The translations under genes and the position numbers were made by a program. Shown here piece after piece: positions 8,665 to 17,393 of a DNA stretch of 64,000 nt (positions are counted from its first letter, which is position 1; every line of letters begins with the position of its first letter). Below the pieces are notes generated by a model, which ran no database searches, had not been told where the DNA came from, and worked only from the letters and a program-made list of their open reading frames with translations. The DNA is from Photobacterium ganghwense. GTDB taxonomy: Bacteria; Pseudomonadota; Gammaproteobacteria; Enterobacterales; Vibrionaceae. The DNA is taken from assembly GCF_003025595.1 (NCBI RefSeq), contig NZ_PYMI01000004.1:434001-498000 (forward strand). The letters run 5' to 3'.

Positions 8665-8901
8665 ATGGCGTTTTCAGATACCGAAAGAGAGGCACTATTA
8701 GCGGTCAAGGGCGTTGGCCCTACCGTATTGAAAAGATTTGAAGAAATTGGAATAGATACTCTTTCTGACTTAGCTACTTATCAGGCTGATGAAATTACAG
8801 AAAGAGTGGCGTCCATGTTGAGAACAACGTGTTGGAAAAATAGTCCACAAGCTAAAGCAGCAATTGAAGCCGCTATTTCTCGGGCAAAAGAAGGGATGTA
8901 G
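8665..8901 (+). CDS. Small helix-hairpin-helix protein
   Basis: A 78-residue protein preceded by a strong AAGGAGAG ribosome site. Residues about 8-35 (LLAVKGVGPTVLKRFEEIGI then LSDLA) match a helix-hairpin-helix motif with the GVGP hairpin, usually a sequence-independent DNA-binding element. The C-terminal half is helical and ends in an Ala/Lys-rich tail. Proteins this small with one HhH unit have no settled function. It is followed after 65 bases by a GNAT gene. Confidence 0.65.
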   Translation: MAFSDTEREALLAVKGVGPTVLKRFEEIGIDTLSDLATYQADEITERVASMLRTTCWKNSPQAKAAIEAAISRAKEGM

Positions 8902-8966
8902 CCACTCTTGGCTGGCATATCTACCTCAAAGCCATTGAATACGGCCCCTGCTCCGGGAAGGAACAA

Positions 8967-9458
8967 ATGGACATCGAAAAACAGAACATCAAAGAAATAA
9001 ACATCGATGATACAAACATCGAGGCAGCAAAAATCTCAGATTTAGATTCAATCGTTGAGCTTGTCGAGCGGGTATCTAACTCAAACATCCTCCCGCATTT
9101 TAGTGAAGAAGGACGACTGTTTTTTACATCAAAAGTGCTCCCTGACATCAAAACGACTTTTGACGATACTCGATTTCAACGCTTCAAACTCACTGAACAT
9201 AATCAACTAATCGGCTATGGGGCAATGAGAGACCATGACTATATTACGCATTTGTTCATTGATGATGATTATCAGGGAACCGGGTTAGGTAAACGACTGC
9301 TTCACCACCTATTGAAACAGTCACCGTCCGGTGAAGTGCGGTTAAGGGCTTCCGTGAACGCCGTCAATTTTTATCAAGCTCAAGGTTTCGAAGCAACGGC
9401 TCCTGAATCTGAAGTTAATGGCATCAGGTTTGTGCCAATGCGATGGACACGCTCATAA
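8967..9458 (+). CDS. GNAT family N-acetyltransferase
   Basis: A 163-residue protein of the GNAT fold. The acetyl-CoA site is seen in the segment THLFIDDDYQGTGLGKRLLH (motif A, Q/RxxGxG/A), followed by RLRASVNAVNFYQAQGF, the usual motif B. The N-terminal 15 residues (EKQNIKEINIDDTNIEAAK) are polar and could be extra to the fold, so a later start is possible. The acceptor substrate is unknown. AAGGAA lies six bases before the ATG. Confidence 0.8.
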   Translation: MDIEKQNIKEINIDDTNIEAAKISDLDSIVELVERVSNSNILPHFSEEGRLFFTSKVLPDIKTTFDDTRFQRFKLTEHNQLIGYGAMRDHDYITHLFIDDDYQGTGLGKRLLHHLLKQSPSGEVRLRASVNAVNFYQAQGFEATAPESEVNGIRFVPMRWTRS

Positions 9459-9496
9459 CGACAATAATGTCATGGTTAACTCAGGAATGTATTAAC

Positions 9497-10093
9497 ATGG
9501 ATGAACATAGAGATAAATGACGAAAGTTCTACGAAAAAGCTTTAAACCGTCCTCATTCAAAAAGAACTGAACAAGCGGTTAAATTGAATATGTCATCACA
9601 AAAGGTTGCCGTTGACTGCGGCTGTGGAACCGGCAGTGATATAGAATATTTGAACAGTCAGGGATATCTGGTTCATGGATTTGACCTCAATCCGGATTCA
9701 ATAGCCATTTGTCGAGAACGCTTCGAGGGTAATTCACAAGTTCATCTTTATGAGTCATCATTCGATCGCTTCAACTACCCAAAGTCCGGAGCGGTAATCG
9801 CAAATGCCAGTCTGTTTTTCGTAGAGAAAGTGCATTTTCAAACTACTTGGAAAAAGATAACCTCTTGTCTAGAAATAGGCGGTGTATTTGTCGGTGATTT
9901 TATGGGTAAAAATGACTCATGGTCTTCTCATTACAACCAGGCTATCACGTCACTCACTAAAGAAGATATCGCTGCACTCTTCACAAACTTTGACATTATT
10001 CAACTTCACGAACGCGATGAGGACGGAACAACAATGTTAGGCGAATCAAAACATTGGCACATTTATTCCGTTGTCGCGATAAAACGTGCTTAA
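9497..10093 (+). pseudogene. Class I SAM methyltransferase with an in-frame TGA near the N-terminus
   Basis: Reading from ATG 9497, which has a CAGGAA site at a good distance, gives seven codons, a TGA at 9518-9520, then an open frame to 10093. With the TGA read as Trp the start would be MDEHRDK-W-RKFYEKAL, a normal-looking N-terminus for this family, so the TGA probably replaces TGG. Downstream the frame has motif I (VAVDCGCGTGSD), an acidic residue after the second strand (HGFDLNPDS) and motif post-II, all intact. Translation could restart at the TTG 9584 or ATG 9590, giving about 168 residues that keep the SAM site. It could be a recent pseudogene, a truncated active enzyme, a readthrough case or a sequencing error. 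Confidence 0.65.
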
Positions 10094-10159
10094 TACGTTT
10101 CTAATAGACATAAAACTCCACATTCAGGTAGATAAAACGTCCAAATCACTCCAGACTGT

Positions 10160-10207
10160 TTTAAAAAAATAAATAAGCGCGTTAAAAATGTCTCTCTAAC
10201 GCGCTTA
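10160..10207 (-). terminator. Terminator downstream of the nfeD gene
   Basis: A perfect 11-base inverted repeat (TAAGCGCGTTA at 10174-10184 and TAACGCGCTTA at 10197-10207) with a 12-base loop. Read on the minus strand it is followed by TTTATTTTTTT, a standard intrinsic terminator for the nfeD-qmcA pair. Confidence 0.75.
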
Positions 10208-10228
10208 ATTACAATATCGGTTCAGGAT

Positions 10229-10684
10229 TTACTTAGTCGCATCCACCCACATCACCCCCACCTCTTTTTTGATGACGGTGACCTGCGTTCCCGCTTTCAG
10301 AGGAGAGCGGCTTTTCAGTTGCCAGTTAATGCCAGAGTAGGCGTAATGGCTCAGCCCTTTATCATCAACATCACTTTCCAGTGTAAAGGTCAACTCAGCA
10401 AAATCCGTTTGAATATCTTGTGTCCCCCGGTTCTCTTGCAGCCGTTTTAACGGTTTCCACAGAATCACAGCCAACACGGCGGTGATCACGGAATTGCTCC
10501 AGAGCGCTGTAGTCAATGAACTGTCTAGTACAGAGAAGTTCATCAGCAACCCGGATATAAGCAACGAGAGCCCGAGGAAAAGTAAGATAAAGGTCGACAT
10601 ACCCAGCACCGCTACCTCAATGATTAAGGCGATCACGCCCAAGATCATTAATACTTCGGGTAAATTGTTGGTTATGAATTCCAT
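10229..10684 (-). CDS. NfeD family membrane protein
   Basis: A 151-residue protein with two or three N-terminal membrane helices (LMILGVIALIIEVAVLGM, FILLFLGLSLLISGLLM, and VITAVLAVILW) and a C-terminal soluble OB-fold ending in VTVIKKEVGVMWVDA. This is the short NfeD type, which is nearly always paired with an SPFH protein, as here: the qmcA-like gene lies 16 bases upstream on the same strand. The pair is thought to organise membrane microdomains and membrane protein quality control. The two genes form an operon. Confidence 0.85.
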   Translation of the reverse strand: MEFITNNLPEVLMILGVIALIIEVAVLGMSTFILLFLGLSLLISGLLMNFSVLDSSLTTALWSNSVITAVLAVILWKPLKRLQENRGTQDIQTDFAELTFTLESDVDDKGLSHYAYSGINWQLKSRSPLKAGTQVTVIKKEVGVMWVDATK

Positions 10685-10700
10685 CGCTTACTCCAGAGAC

Positions 10701-11654
10701 TTACTGTTTCTGTTTCTGATTAATCGAGTTAATAATCGACATACCTTGTGCCACTAGTGCACTGGCGTCTGTGCCGCTATCTGGCAGCAGAACAACGGAA
10801 GACTCTTTGGCAATCGCTTCTTTCGCCGCAATCGCTTTGGTCGCGAGATCCAACTGAATCGCTTTCTGGCCTTCCTCTGTGTTAGCCGCTTCACCTACTT
10901 TTCGCAACGCATCCGCCTGAGCTTCAGCAACCGCAAGAATAGCTTTGGCTTCACCTTCTGCCCGCAGAATTTGCTCTGCTTTATCAGCCTCTGCCGCTAG
11001 CACTTGCGCCTGTTTCTTACCTTCAGCGACGTTAATAGCTGCTTGTCTGTCACCTTCTGATTCAAGAATTTGGGCACGTTTGACCCGCTCAGCTTTCATT
11101 TGCGCTTCCATGGCTTCCATAACTGAGTTTGGCGGCACTATATCTTTGATTTCATAACGCAATACCTGAATCCCCCAAGGCTCAGAGGCTGAGTTTATTG
11201 CTGTCACAATGTTGGTATTCAACATGTCACGTTCTTCAAAGGTTTTATCCAGTTCCATCTTACCCAACTCAGAACGCATCGTCGTTTGCGCCAGTTGCGT
11301 AACGGCAAACACATAATCGTCGACACCGTAAGTCGCTTTGTATGGGTCAAGCACTCGGAAATAGAGCACGCCATCGACGATCAGTGAAATGTTGTCTTTG
11401 GTGATTGCTGATTGCGACGGCACGTCCTGCGCCTGCTCTTTCAGGCTGCGGTCTGCGGCAACCCGGTCGATAAACGGTACAATGAAGTTTAGTCCGGCTT
11501 CCTTGGTCGACTGATACTTCCCGAAACGTTCGATTAACCATGCCCGGTTCTGTGGCACAAACTTAACGCTATTTTTTAGTAGAACTAAAACAAAAATTAA
11601 TAGGAACACCTCAACATTCAGAACAACGTCGAGAATTTGGAATACTGGATCCAT
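10701..11654 (-). CDS. qmcA: SPFH/stomatin-like protein (QmcA-like)
   Basis: A 317-residue protein: one N-terminal membrane anchor (about 8-26), an SPFH domain (KFVPQNRAWLIERFGKYQ through RYEIKDIVPP) and a long Ala/Glu/Lys-rich coiled coil (about 180-270) that would drive ring-like oligomerisation. The C-terminus has LVAQGMSIINSI, typical of QmcA. QmcA has been linked to FtsH-type membrane proteolysis and scaffolding. It is the first gene of a two-gene operon with nfeD. An AGGAAGG site precedes the start. Confidence 0.88.
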   Translation of the reverse strand: MDPVFQILDVVLNVEVFLLIFVLVLLKNSVKFVPQNRAWLIERFGKYQSTKEAGLNFIVPFIDRVAADRSLKEQAQDVPSQSAITKDNISLIVDGVLYFRVLDPYKATYGVDDYVFAVTQLAQTTMRSELGKMELDKTFEERDMLNTNIVTAINSASEPWGIQVLRYEIKDIVPPNSVMEAMEAQMKAERVKRAQILESEGDRQAAINVAEGKKQAQVLAAEADKAEQILRAEGEAKAILAVAEAQADALRKVGEAANTEEGQKAIQLDLATKAIAAKEAIAKESSVVLLPDSGTDASALVAQGMSIINSINQKQKQ

Positions 11655-12011
11655 ATTACCTTCCTCAGTAACGACTAACCATCTTACTTTAGTAACGGTT
11701 AGTGCCTGTTATCATTGATATTTAATCATCTCACACCATACCACTAAGACACTGTGTACACTATAGAAAATGACAAAATACAGCGAAATTATGCTTCCCA
11801 GAAACAGCGAATATGTATTAATAAAGCTTTAAATTAATTAGAGCTCATCCTTTTATTACCGATTATTTTATTCATAAAAGACAAAAACAAAAATCAGATA
11901 AATTAATTTCATCACCGTGATAAATACATTGATTAGATAAGAAATATAACTTCTGATTAAATGCGCGAATAGATACTTCATATAATCTATTTTCTTAATC
12001 AAGGTGATAAA
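11655..12011. promoter_or_regulatory. AT-rich divergent promoter region
   Basis: These 357 bases separate qmcA (minus) from the small gene at 12012 (plus) and become very AT-rich after 11800. Several -10-like hexamers are possible, for example TATAAT at about 11980 ahead of the small gene. I see no longer open frame that looks coding. Confidence 0.4.
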
Positions 12012-12164
12012 ATGTTTTCTATTGATGAAGTTGTTGTTGCAACTAAAGGCGTTGATCTTGGTAAAATGGTTGTTGCTGGCCTGAGCAGTGGCGGCTACTA
12101 CGTGCATGTTAATGTTGAAGGCATGACGCTGACTTATCCTGCAAAAGATCTACAGAAAGCATAA
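12012..12164 (+). CDS. Conserved-looking 50-residue small protein
   Basis: A complete small gene: AAGGTGAT site six bases before ATG 12012, 50 codons, TAA at 12162, then an intrinsic terminator at 12188. The protein begins MFSIDEVVVATKGVDLGK and ends LTYPAKDLQKA; it looks like a small beta-rich domain with an SSGGYYVHVNVEG turn region and no membrane segment or signal. Codon use is that of a well-expressed gene (GTT, GGC, AAA, CTG). I do not recognise a family with certainty and give no function. Its own promoter region and terminator make it a real single-gene unit. Confidence 0.72.
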   Translation: MFSIDEVVVATKGVDLGKMVVAGLSSGGYYVHVNVEGMTLTYPAKDLQKA

Positions 12165-12187
12165 TTTCATTACCTGCTTTATTTATT

Positions 12188-12215
12188 AAAGGTAGCCAAA
12201 TGGCTGCCTTTTTTT
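12188..12215 (+). terminator. Terminator of the 50-residue gene
   Basis: AAAGGTAGCC, loop AAAT, GGCTGCCTTT then a T-run: a textbook intrinsic terminator 24 bases after the small gene stop. Confidence 0.85.
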
Positions 12216-12381
12216 ATTTTCAAACAAAGCAATATAATCATCGAAATTAACCAAACTCTGATCACACTTTATTTTTCATTTGAAAATTTGTGAGTAACAT
12301 CTAAAAAAGCATGCCTAGACGTCGCTTTCTGCAATAGCTTTCTAATACTTATTTATCATGGGTGTTTAGACAGGAGGCAAT

Positions 12382-12789
12382 TTGGTTCGTATAGCATATA
12401 AAGGTTCCTGTTTGTGCGGCGATGTGCAATTTGAAATAACGGGTAGCTTTCAGTCATTTTATCTTTGCTACTGTCAACATTGCCGGAAAGACACAGGCTC
12501 AGGGCATGCATCCAACTTATTTTCCAATACTGCCACGTTGAACTGGTTGCAAGGTGCTGACTCAACAACGACCTTTCAACTGCCAGATACGCAACATATA
12601 AAGTGCTTTTGCCGTAGATGTGGCTCAGCGTTACCCTATCAATCTGAAACATTGGGCATTGTGGTTCCGGCGGGGTGCCTTGACACAAATGTTGAGCTTC
12701 GGCCCACAGCGGCTATTTTTACCAGCAGAAAACCTGGCTGGGCGGCACATCTTGATGATTTACCGAGTTTTGACCTGTTTCCGTCTTAG
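12382..12789 (+). CDS. GFA/CENP-V fold zinc protein (TTG start)
   Basis: A 135-residue protein with the zinc pattern of the glutathione-dependent formaldehyde-activating (GFA) family: Cys10-x-Cys12 (SCLCGDV), Cys29-x-Cys31-x2-Cys34 (CYCQHCRK) and a later CFCRRCGS. No ATG fits; the TTG at 12382 lies just after a strong AGGAGG site and puts the first motif at the usual place. Most members have no proven activity despite the family name. A second member lies at 17881 on the other strand and is only distantly alike. Confidence 0.8.
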   Translation: MVRIAYKGSCLCGDVQFEITGSFQSFYLCYCQHCRKDTGSGHASNLFSNTATLNWLQGADSTTTFQLPDTQHIKCFCRRCGSALPYQSETLGIVVPAGCLDTNVELRPTAAIFTSRKPGWAAHLDDLPSFDLFPS

Positions 12790-12878
12790 AAATCTGAGCA
12801 TAAAAGCTCATCATTTAACACTATTCAATTAACGCTATTCATAAATAGCCTTAGCTATTTGGCGGAAAGAAACATTAA

Positions 12879-12909
12879 AAAAGGTTCCGGAGCAGCTCCA
12901 GAACCTTTT
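12879..12909. terminator. Bidirectional terminator between converging genes
   Basis: AAAAGGTTCCGGAG, loop CAG, CTCCAGAACCTTTT: a 14-base stem with one mismatch, A-rich on one side and T-rich on the other, between the GFA gene and the opposing Lon-like gene. A second perfect 7-base hairpin (AAATAGC/GCTATTT) lies at 12843-12860. Confidence 0.8.
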
Positions 12910-12951
12910 CGTTTCATCTCACTCAGAGAAAGTCAGTGACGTACCAAAGGA

Positions 12952-15327
12952 TCAACGTCTCAGAGCATTCAGTTTCATCTGTGCCTGCCCCAACACCGAC
13001 TCGACCGGATAGGTGCCATCCAACGATGCCTGCCCCGCCTGTTTCCCGGTCATGATTTCGATAGCGTCAGTCACATGGCTGATTGCCCAAATATGGAACT
13101 CGCCTTTCTCTACAGCCTCAACCACATCCTTACGCAGCATTAAATTGTGCGCGTTCGACTGTGGAATAATGACGCCTTGTGCGGCATGTCGCCCTTTAAT
13201 GGTACAAACATCAAAGAAGCCCTCAATCTTCTCATTCACGCCGCCAATTGGCTGAGCCTGACCAAACTGGTTCATCGAGCCGGTAATCGCCACATCCTGA
13301 CGAAGCGGGATTTGCGAGTATGCTGACACAATTGCACACAATTCTGCCATTGAGGCACTGTCACCGTCTACCCCACCATAAGACTGCTCAAACGTAAGGT
13401 GAGTCGTCAACGGCACCCGGCTGCTGCGGCCAAAAATAGAGGCCAGGTAAGCAGAGAGAATCATGACGCCTTTGGAGTGGATCCGCCCGCCAAGATCGAC
13501 ACTGCGTTCAATATCAAACACCCCGCCTTCACCGTAGGAGGTTGTTGCCGTGATCCGATTCGGTGCACCAAACTGATAGTCAGAGGTAGAAATAACAGAC
13601 AAACCATTAATTTGCCCGACAACTGCCCCTTCCGTGTCAATCAAGGTGGTACCGTTGGTAAACGTCTGCATTACATGATCTTTAAGACGACTTACCCGCT
13701 TTTCCTGACTGTGCAACGCCTGTTCAACATGGTTCGCACGAATCATGGTGGCATTCGACGACTTCGCCGCATAGTTAGATTCGCGCAGCAGATTAGCAAT
13801 ATCTGCAGAATGCAGTGAGAGTTTATTCTGATCATCCGCCTGACGAGAGCTGTACTCGATGATTCGGGCAATCGCTTTACGATCACAATGCAGCATGTTG
13901 TTGTCATTCACAATGCTGGAAATGAACTTCGCATATTGCGCTTCGGACTCATCAGTACGACACATCTCATCTTCAAAATCCGCCGTGACCCGAAACAGTT
14001 CACTGAATTCCGGATCATAATGTTGCAGCAACTGGTAAGTCTGATAATCGCCGAACAGAATAATTTTTACCGACAGTGGAATAGGCTCAGGATCCAGCGA
14101 GATTGTACCGGACAATGTCACCTCTTTTTCCAACGAACTGACACTCAATTTACGCGAACGCAGCGCCCGTTTCAGGCCATCCCACACATACGGACGCTCC
14201 AGTACTTTTACCGCGTCCATCAACAATACCCCACCATTTGCGCGGTGCAGACTGCCAGAGCGAATCAATGAAAAGTCCGTAAAAATGGTGCCTTTGTATG
14301 TCGCATTTTCCACATAACCAAAAATCGAGTGATAGTTCGGACTCTCTTCCACCACAATCGGGAATTTGGTTTCTGTATCATTCGCCACCAGCACATTCAC
14401 CTGATAGCGCCGCGGCATTTTCTTATCCAGCGTTGCATACGCCAGTGCCACATCTTCCTCACTTTCTTCCAGGAAGATATCGAGGTTTTCCAGAATATCC
14501 TTACGCATCGCCTTAAGGTAGTTTTTCACCTCCGGTAAGGATTTGTATTCAATCAGCAAATCATGAATAAAATGCGACACCACTTCCAGTGCGATTTCTT
14601 CATTTAGCTTTTGCATTTTCTCAGAGAAATCTTCTTCCAGTTCCGTCAGCTCTCGAACAATACTGCGCAGCTTTTTCTCCAGCGCGTTGATCGTGTCTTC
14701 AAACACCTTTTGCTCTTTATCTGACAGCTGGGCAAATGATTCTTCGGTATGCGGCTCTTCACCGTTCAGCGCAACCAGCTGGTATTCACCGGCCATAGTC
14801 ACGGTCAGGCTGATACTGTGTTCCTTGGCTTCCTGAGTCAGGGCCAGCAATGCACCTTGTTGTTTCTGATCAAGCTGGTTTTTCAGCTTTTCAGAACGGC
14901 TATAGTACACCTCATTGTCGAATGCGAGCGGCAAAGCTTTTACCAGCTTGGTCATCATTTTTTCGACATCTTTTTTGAACTGCGTACCACGGCCAGCCGG
15001 CATCTTCAGGACTTTAGGATTGCGTGATTCTTCAAAGTTGGCGACATAACACCAATCATGCTGCGGATGACCGCTGCCATTAGGATCGTGGCGATTGAGG
15101 TAACGCAGCACCATCGTACGCTTGCCCAGACCATTGCGCCCAATCGCGTAAATGTTGTAGCCCTTCTCCTTAATGGACATGGCAAACTCAACCGCTTGCT
15201 GCGCACGTTCCTGCCCGACTATCTCGTCCAACGGCGTTAAATTCTTGGTCGACTTACAATCTTCAGGTAAGCCATGTAATTCTGATACCCGATACAGTTT
15301 GTCACTGCTCAGTGTTTTAATTGTCAT
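12952..15327 (-). CDS. Lon-like ATP-dependent protease of the COG1067 type
   Basis: A 791-residue cytoplasmic protein. The N-terminal AAA+ part has a nucleotide loop at 63-71 (GRNGLGKRT), where Arg-Thr replaces the usual Ser/Thr directly after the lysine, a deviation I believe is shared by this family, and a Walker B-like GGVLLMDAVKV. A long coiled-coil insert lies around 120-260. The C-terminal Lon proteolytic domain has the catalytic dyad Ser657 (DGDSAS) and Lys700 (GGVNEKIEG); the 43-residue spacing equals that of E. coli Lon. This is a divergent Lon relative longer than YcbZ. Substrates are unknown. It is monocistronic with an intergenic region of about 375 bases upstream. Confidence 0.88.
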   Translation of the reverse strand: MTIKTLSSDKLYRVSELHGLPEDCKSTKNLTPLDEIVGQERAQQAVEFAMSIKEKGYNIYAIGRNGLGKRTMVLRYLNRHDPNGSGHPQHDWCYVANFEESRNPKVLKMPAGRGTQFKKDVEKMMTKLVKALPLAFDNEVYYSRSEKLKNQLDQKQQGALLALTQEAKEHSISLTVTMAGEYQLVALNGEEPHTEESFAQLSDKEQKVFEDTINALEKKLRSIVRELTELEEDFSEKMQKLNEEIALEVVSHFIHDLLIEYKSLPEVKNYLKAMRKDILENLDIFLEESEEDVALAYATLDKKMPRRYQVNVLVANDTETKFPIVVEESPNYHSIFGYVENATYKGTIFTDFSLIRSGSLHRANGGVLLMDAVKVLERPYVWDGLKRALRSRKLSVSSLEKEVTLSGTISLDPEPIPLSVKIILFGDYQTYQLLQHYDPEFSELFRVTADFEDEMCRTDESEAQYAKFISSIVNDNNMLHCDRKAIARIIEYSSRQADDQNKLSLHSADIANLLRESNYAAKSSNATMIRANHVEQALHSQEKRVSRLKDHVMQTFTNGTTLIDTEGAVVGQINGLSVISTSDYQFGAPNRITATTSYGEGGVFDIERSVDLGGRIHSKGVMILSAYLASIFGRSSRVPLTTHLTFEQSYGGVDGDSASMAELCAIVSAYSQIPLRQDVAITGSMNQFGQAQPIGGVNEKIEGFFDVCTIKGRHAAQGVIIPQSNAHNLMLRKDVVEAVEKGEFHIWAISHVTDAIEIMTGKQAGQASLDGTYPVESVLGQAQMKLNALRR

Positions 15328-15703
15328 ATGGCTCCCTCCATTACATTCTTTTCGATCAGTGTAGACAGCTAATTATTATTTTTTAGTGACTTAAACGACG
15401 TTTAGCAGGCAAAAATGCATCCCCGACCATCTAACCGCTGAAAAAACAACCAATAATTATGCAGTTCCCCTCTCTTTTATGATTGTTTTTTCAACTTACA
15501 GATGCCCGATAACTGATCGGAACCTGACTGTCTGTATGACCATTCTTTAAATAAGGTTTCATACACAACAATCATCGAGACACAAATTTAACGCCAAGAT
15601 CAGAGACAAAGTCTTACTTTATTCCTGTCATTCGCTATGATAAATCCGCCTGGCGATTTCGCCATTTTGTTTCTGTGAATTAACTTTCGTGAAGAGGGAA
15701 TCG
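15328..15703. promoter_or_regulatory. Divergent intergenic region
   Basis: About 375 bases between the Lon-like gene and a GNAT gene, with no coding frame. It contains an 11-base inverted repeat (TGAAAAAACAA near 15440 and TTGTTTTTTCA near 15484) separated by about 35 bases. The arms are low-complexity, so chance is possible. Confidence 0.35.
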
Positions 15704-16219
15704 ATGCGCTTAGATGAGTTTACTGAACAGAATTTTGACCAACTCATTCAATGGATCAATTCAGAAGAATTAAATTATTTATGGGGCGGTCCAAACTATA
15801 CATTCCCGCTGACCCATCAAAAGATCCGCCAGCATTGTAGCAAACAAGATGTTTTTCCTTTTCTGTGTACGTTCAAAGGGCAAAACGTTGGCTTTGTGGA
15901 ATTAATCAAAAAGACTGATCACCATTTTCGTATCTGCCGGGTATTCATCGCTCATCAATACCGTGGGCAAGGATTGTCGGCAAAAATGCTTAACCAGCTC
16001 ATAGCAAAGGCCAGAACAGAATTCAAAGCAACGCACCTGAGTCTGGCTGTCTTTGAACATAATATAGCCGCCAAACATTGTTATGAATCCTTGGGATTCA
16101 AAACCGTATCCATTGAAATAGGAACCCGATCATTTCGAGGTAAAAATTGGGATCTTGTCTTGATGGATAAGGCGCTGACGCAGAAAACATCTAAAGAAAA
16201 TGCCTTAAAAGAAGCATGA
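15704..16219 (+). CDS. GNAT family N-acetyltransferase
   Basis: A 171-residue RimJ/RimL-type acetyltransferase: acetyl-CoA loop VFIAHQYRGQGLSAKML (RGQGLS), then LSLAVFEHNIAAKHCYESLGF as motif B. The start at ATG 15704 is preceded by GAAGAGGGA; a GTG five codons earlier is in frame but lies inside the ribosome site. The tail (KALTQKTSKENALKEA) is polar. The acceptor is unknown. Confidence 0.82.
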   Translation: MRLDEFTEQNFDQLIQWINSEELNYLWGGPNYTFPLTHQKIRQHCSKQDVFPFLCTFKGQNVGFVELIKKTDHHFRICRVFIAHQYRGQGLSAKMLNQLIAKARTEFKATHLSLAVFEHNIAAKHCYESLGFKTVSIEIGTRSFRGKNWDLVLMDKALTQKTSKENALKEA

Positions 16220-16389
16220 CGTCAGAGTTGATTATAATAACGGATTTTAAAAGCGGGTAAGTTATGAGTGAGCGGCATCACCCCGAAAATAACGCAGGGT
16301 TCAATATAAACGTTGTCATACAACTGACATCCCTTCGTTACATTAAGCAGGTATAAATAAGTCCCAATTTACGAATGAATAAAACGCTC

Positions 16390-16401
16390 TGGACTAGTCC
16401 A
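16390..16401. promoter_or_regulatory. Perfect palindrome, candidate GntR operator
   Basis: TGGACTAGTCCA is a perfect 12-base dyad 120 bases before the GntR/UTRA gene. HutC/YvoA-type regulators bind dyads of the form TGGTCTAGACCA or GTnTAnAC, so this is a reasonable autoregulatory site by analogy. The rest of the 301-base intergenic region (16220-16520) holds no gene. Confidence 0.45.
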
Positions 16402-16520
16402 CACACGCTTTTCTGCAGACACATTCGATTCCACGGTCTTTACAGCCGCACCACGGCTTCCTTTATGCGATGACCTTCCTGACTAAAGACAAAACCTTAC
16501 CCTGAGCCACGCACGGAGAC

Positions 16521-17249
16521 ATGATGAAAAAAAACGGCACGTCACAACTGGCCACGATTCGGGATACCTTAACGCAGCAAATCGACAGTGGTTTCTTCGC
16601 GGCAAGTGCTAAGCTGCCTTCGGAACGAGAGCTCAGCGATATATTCGAAACCAGCCGTATCACCGTCAAAGATGCACTGATGGCGCTTGAAGCCGAGGGT
16701 CGCATTTACCGGGAGGAACGACGCGGCTGGTTTGTGGCATCGTCAGAACGTCTTCGCTATAACCCGCTTAGCCGTTCTCACTTTCATAAGATGGTAACGG
16801 AACAAAACCGGGATGCCCGAACCGAGTTGCTTTCTGTCAGTTCATCCCCTGCTAACCAAGAGCTGATGACCGCGATGGAACTGCACGGGCTGACAAAAAT
16901 TCACCATGTCCACCGGCTCCGTTTCCTCGACAATAGGCCGGTGCTGTATGTTGAAAACTGCCTGATTGCCAGCCACTTTCCCGATGTTCTGAATGAAGAC
17001 CTGACCCGCTCACTGACTGAACTCTATCGGGAGCGATATGGCTATACGACCTGCCGTTCGCGATTTGACGTCTTCCCCACGGCCGCCAAAGGTATTGTTG
17101 CCAAAAAGCTGAACCTGGCCGAAGGGCAAATGGTACTGAAGATACGCCGTATCAACTACAACCAGCATGGCACAATCATTGACTGTGAATATGAGCATTG
17201 GCGCCATGACGCGGTCGCGATTTATATAGATAGCGAGTTGTACAGATAA
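16521..17249 (+). CDS. GntR family regulator, HutC/UTRA subfamily
   Basis: A 242-residue transcription factor. Residues about 6-70 are a GntR winged helix (KLPSERELSDIFETSRITVK then EGRIYREERRGWFV); about 95-238 form a UTRA ligand domain with ILxV-like strands and the ending YEHWRHDAVAIYID typical of the group. UTRA regulators sense sugar phosphates, histidine breakdown products or phosphonates. No metabolic operon is adjacent, so the effector is unknown. The ATG follows ACGGAGAC; a second ATG follows immediately. A candidate operator lies at 16390. Confidence 0.85.
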   Translation: MMKKNGTSQLATIRDTLTQQIDSGFFAASAKLPSERELSDIFETSRITVKDALMALEAEGRIYREERRGWFVASSERLRYNPLSRSHFHKMVTEQNRDARTELLSVSSSPANQELMTAMELHGLTKIHHVHRLRFLDNRPVLYVENCLIASHFPDVLNEDLTRSLTELYRERYGYTTCRSRFDVFPTAAKGIVAKKLNLAEGQMVLKIRRINYNQHGTIIDCEYEHWRHDAVAIYIDSELYR

Positions 17250-17264
17250 CAAATCACAAATGAA

Positions 17265-17288
17265 AACGCCCGGCTGATACCGGGCGTT
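17265..17288 (+). terminator. Terminator of the GntR gene
   Basis: AACGCCCGG, loop CTGATA, CCGGGCGTT then TGTT: a strong 9-base stem just after the stop. The T-tract is short. Confidence 0.7.
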
Positions 17289-17393
17289 GTTCATGCTGAC
17301 GTTGTCTGTAGAGGCTGTCTGAAAAGACTGTTTCTAAAGAGCGATTTAAATAAGCTGTCTTTAAGAGATACCTTAAAAGAACGAGCTAAAAAA

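Noticed and set aside
8140..10160. Integron cassette array
   Set aside because: The run of small single genes (HhH, GNAT, methyltransferase) looked cassette-like, but no attC/VCR-type inverted repeats with the core GTTRRRY site were found between them.
15440..15494. TGAAAAAACAA/TTGTTTTTTCA inverted repeat as a regulatory element
   Set aside because: Arms are low-complexity and far apart; expected by chance in AT-rich DNA. Kept only as a note in the intergenic entry.
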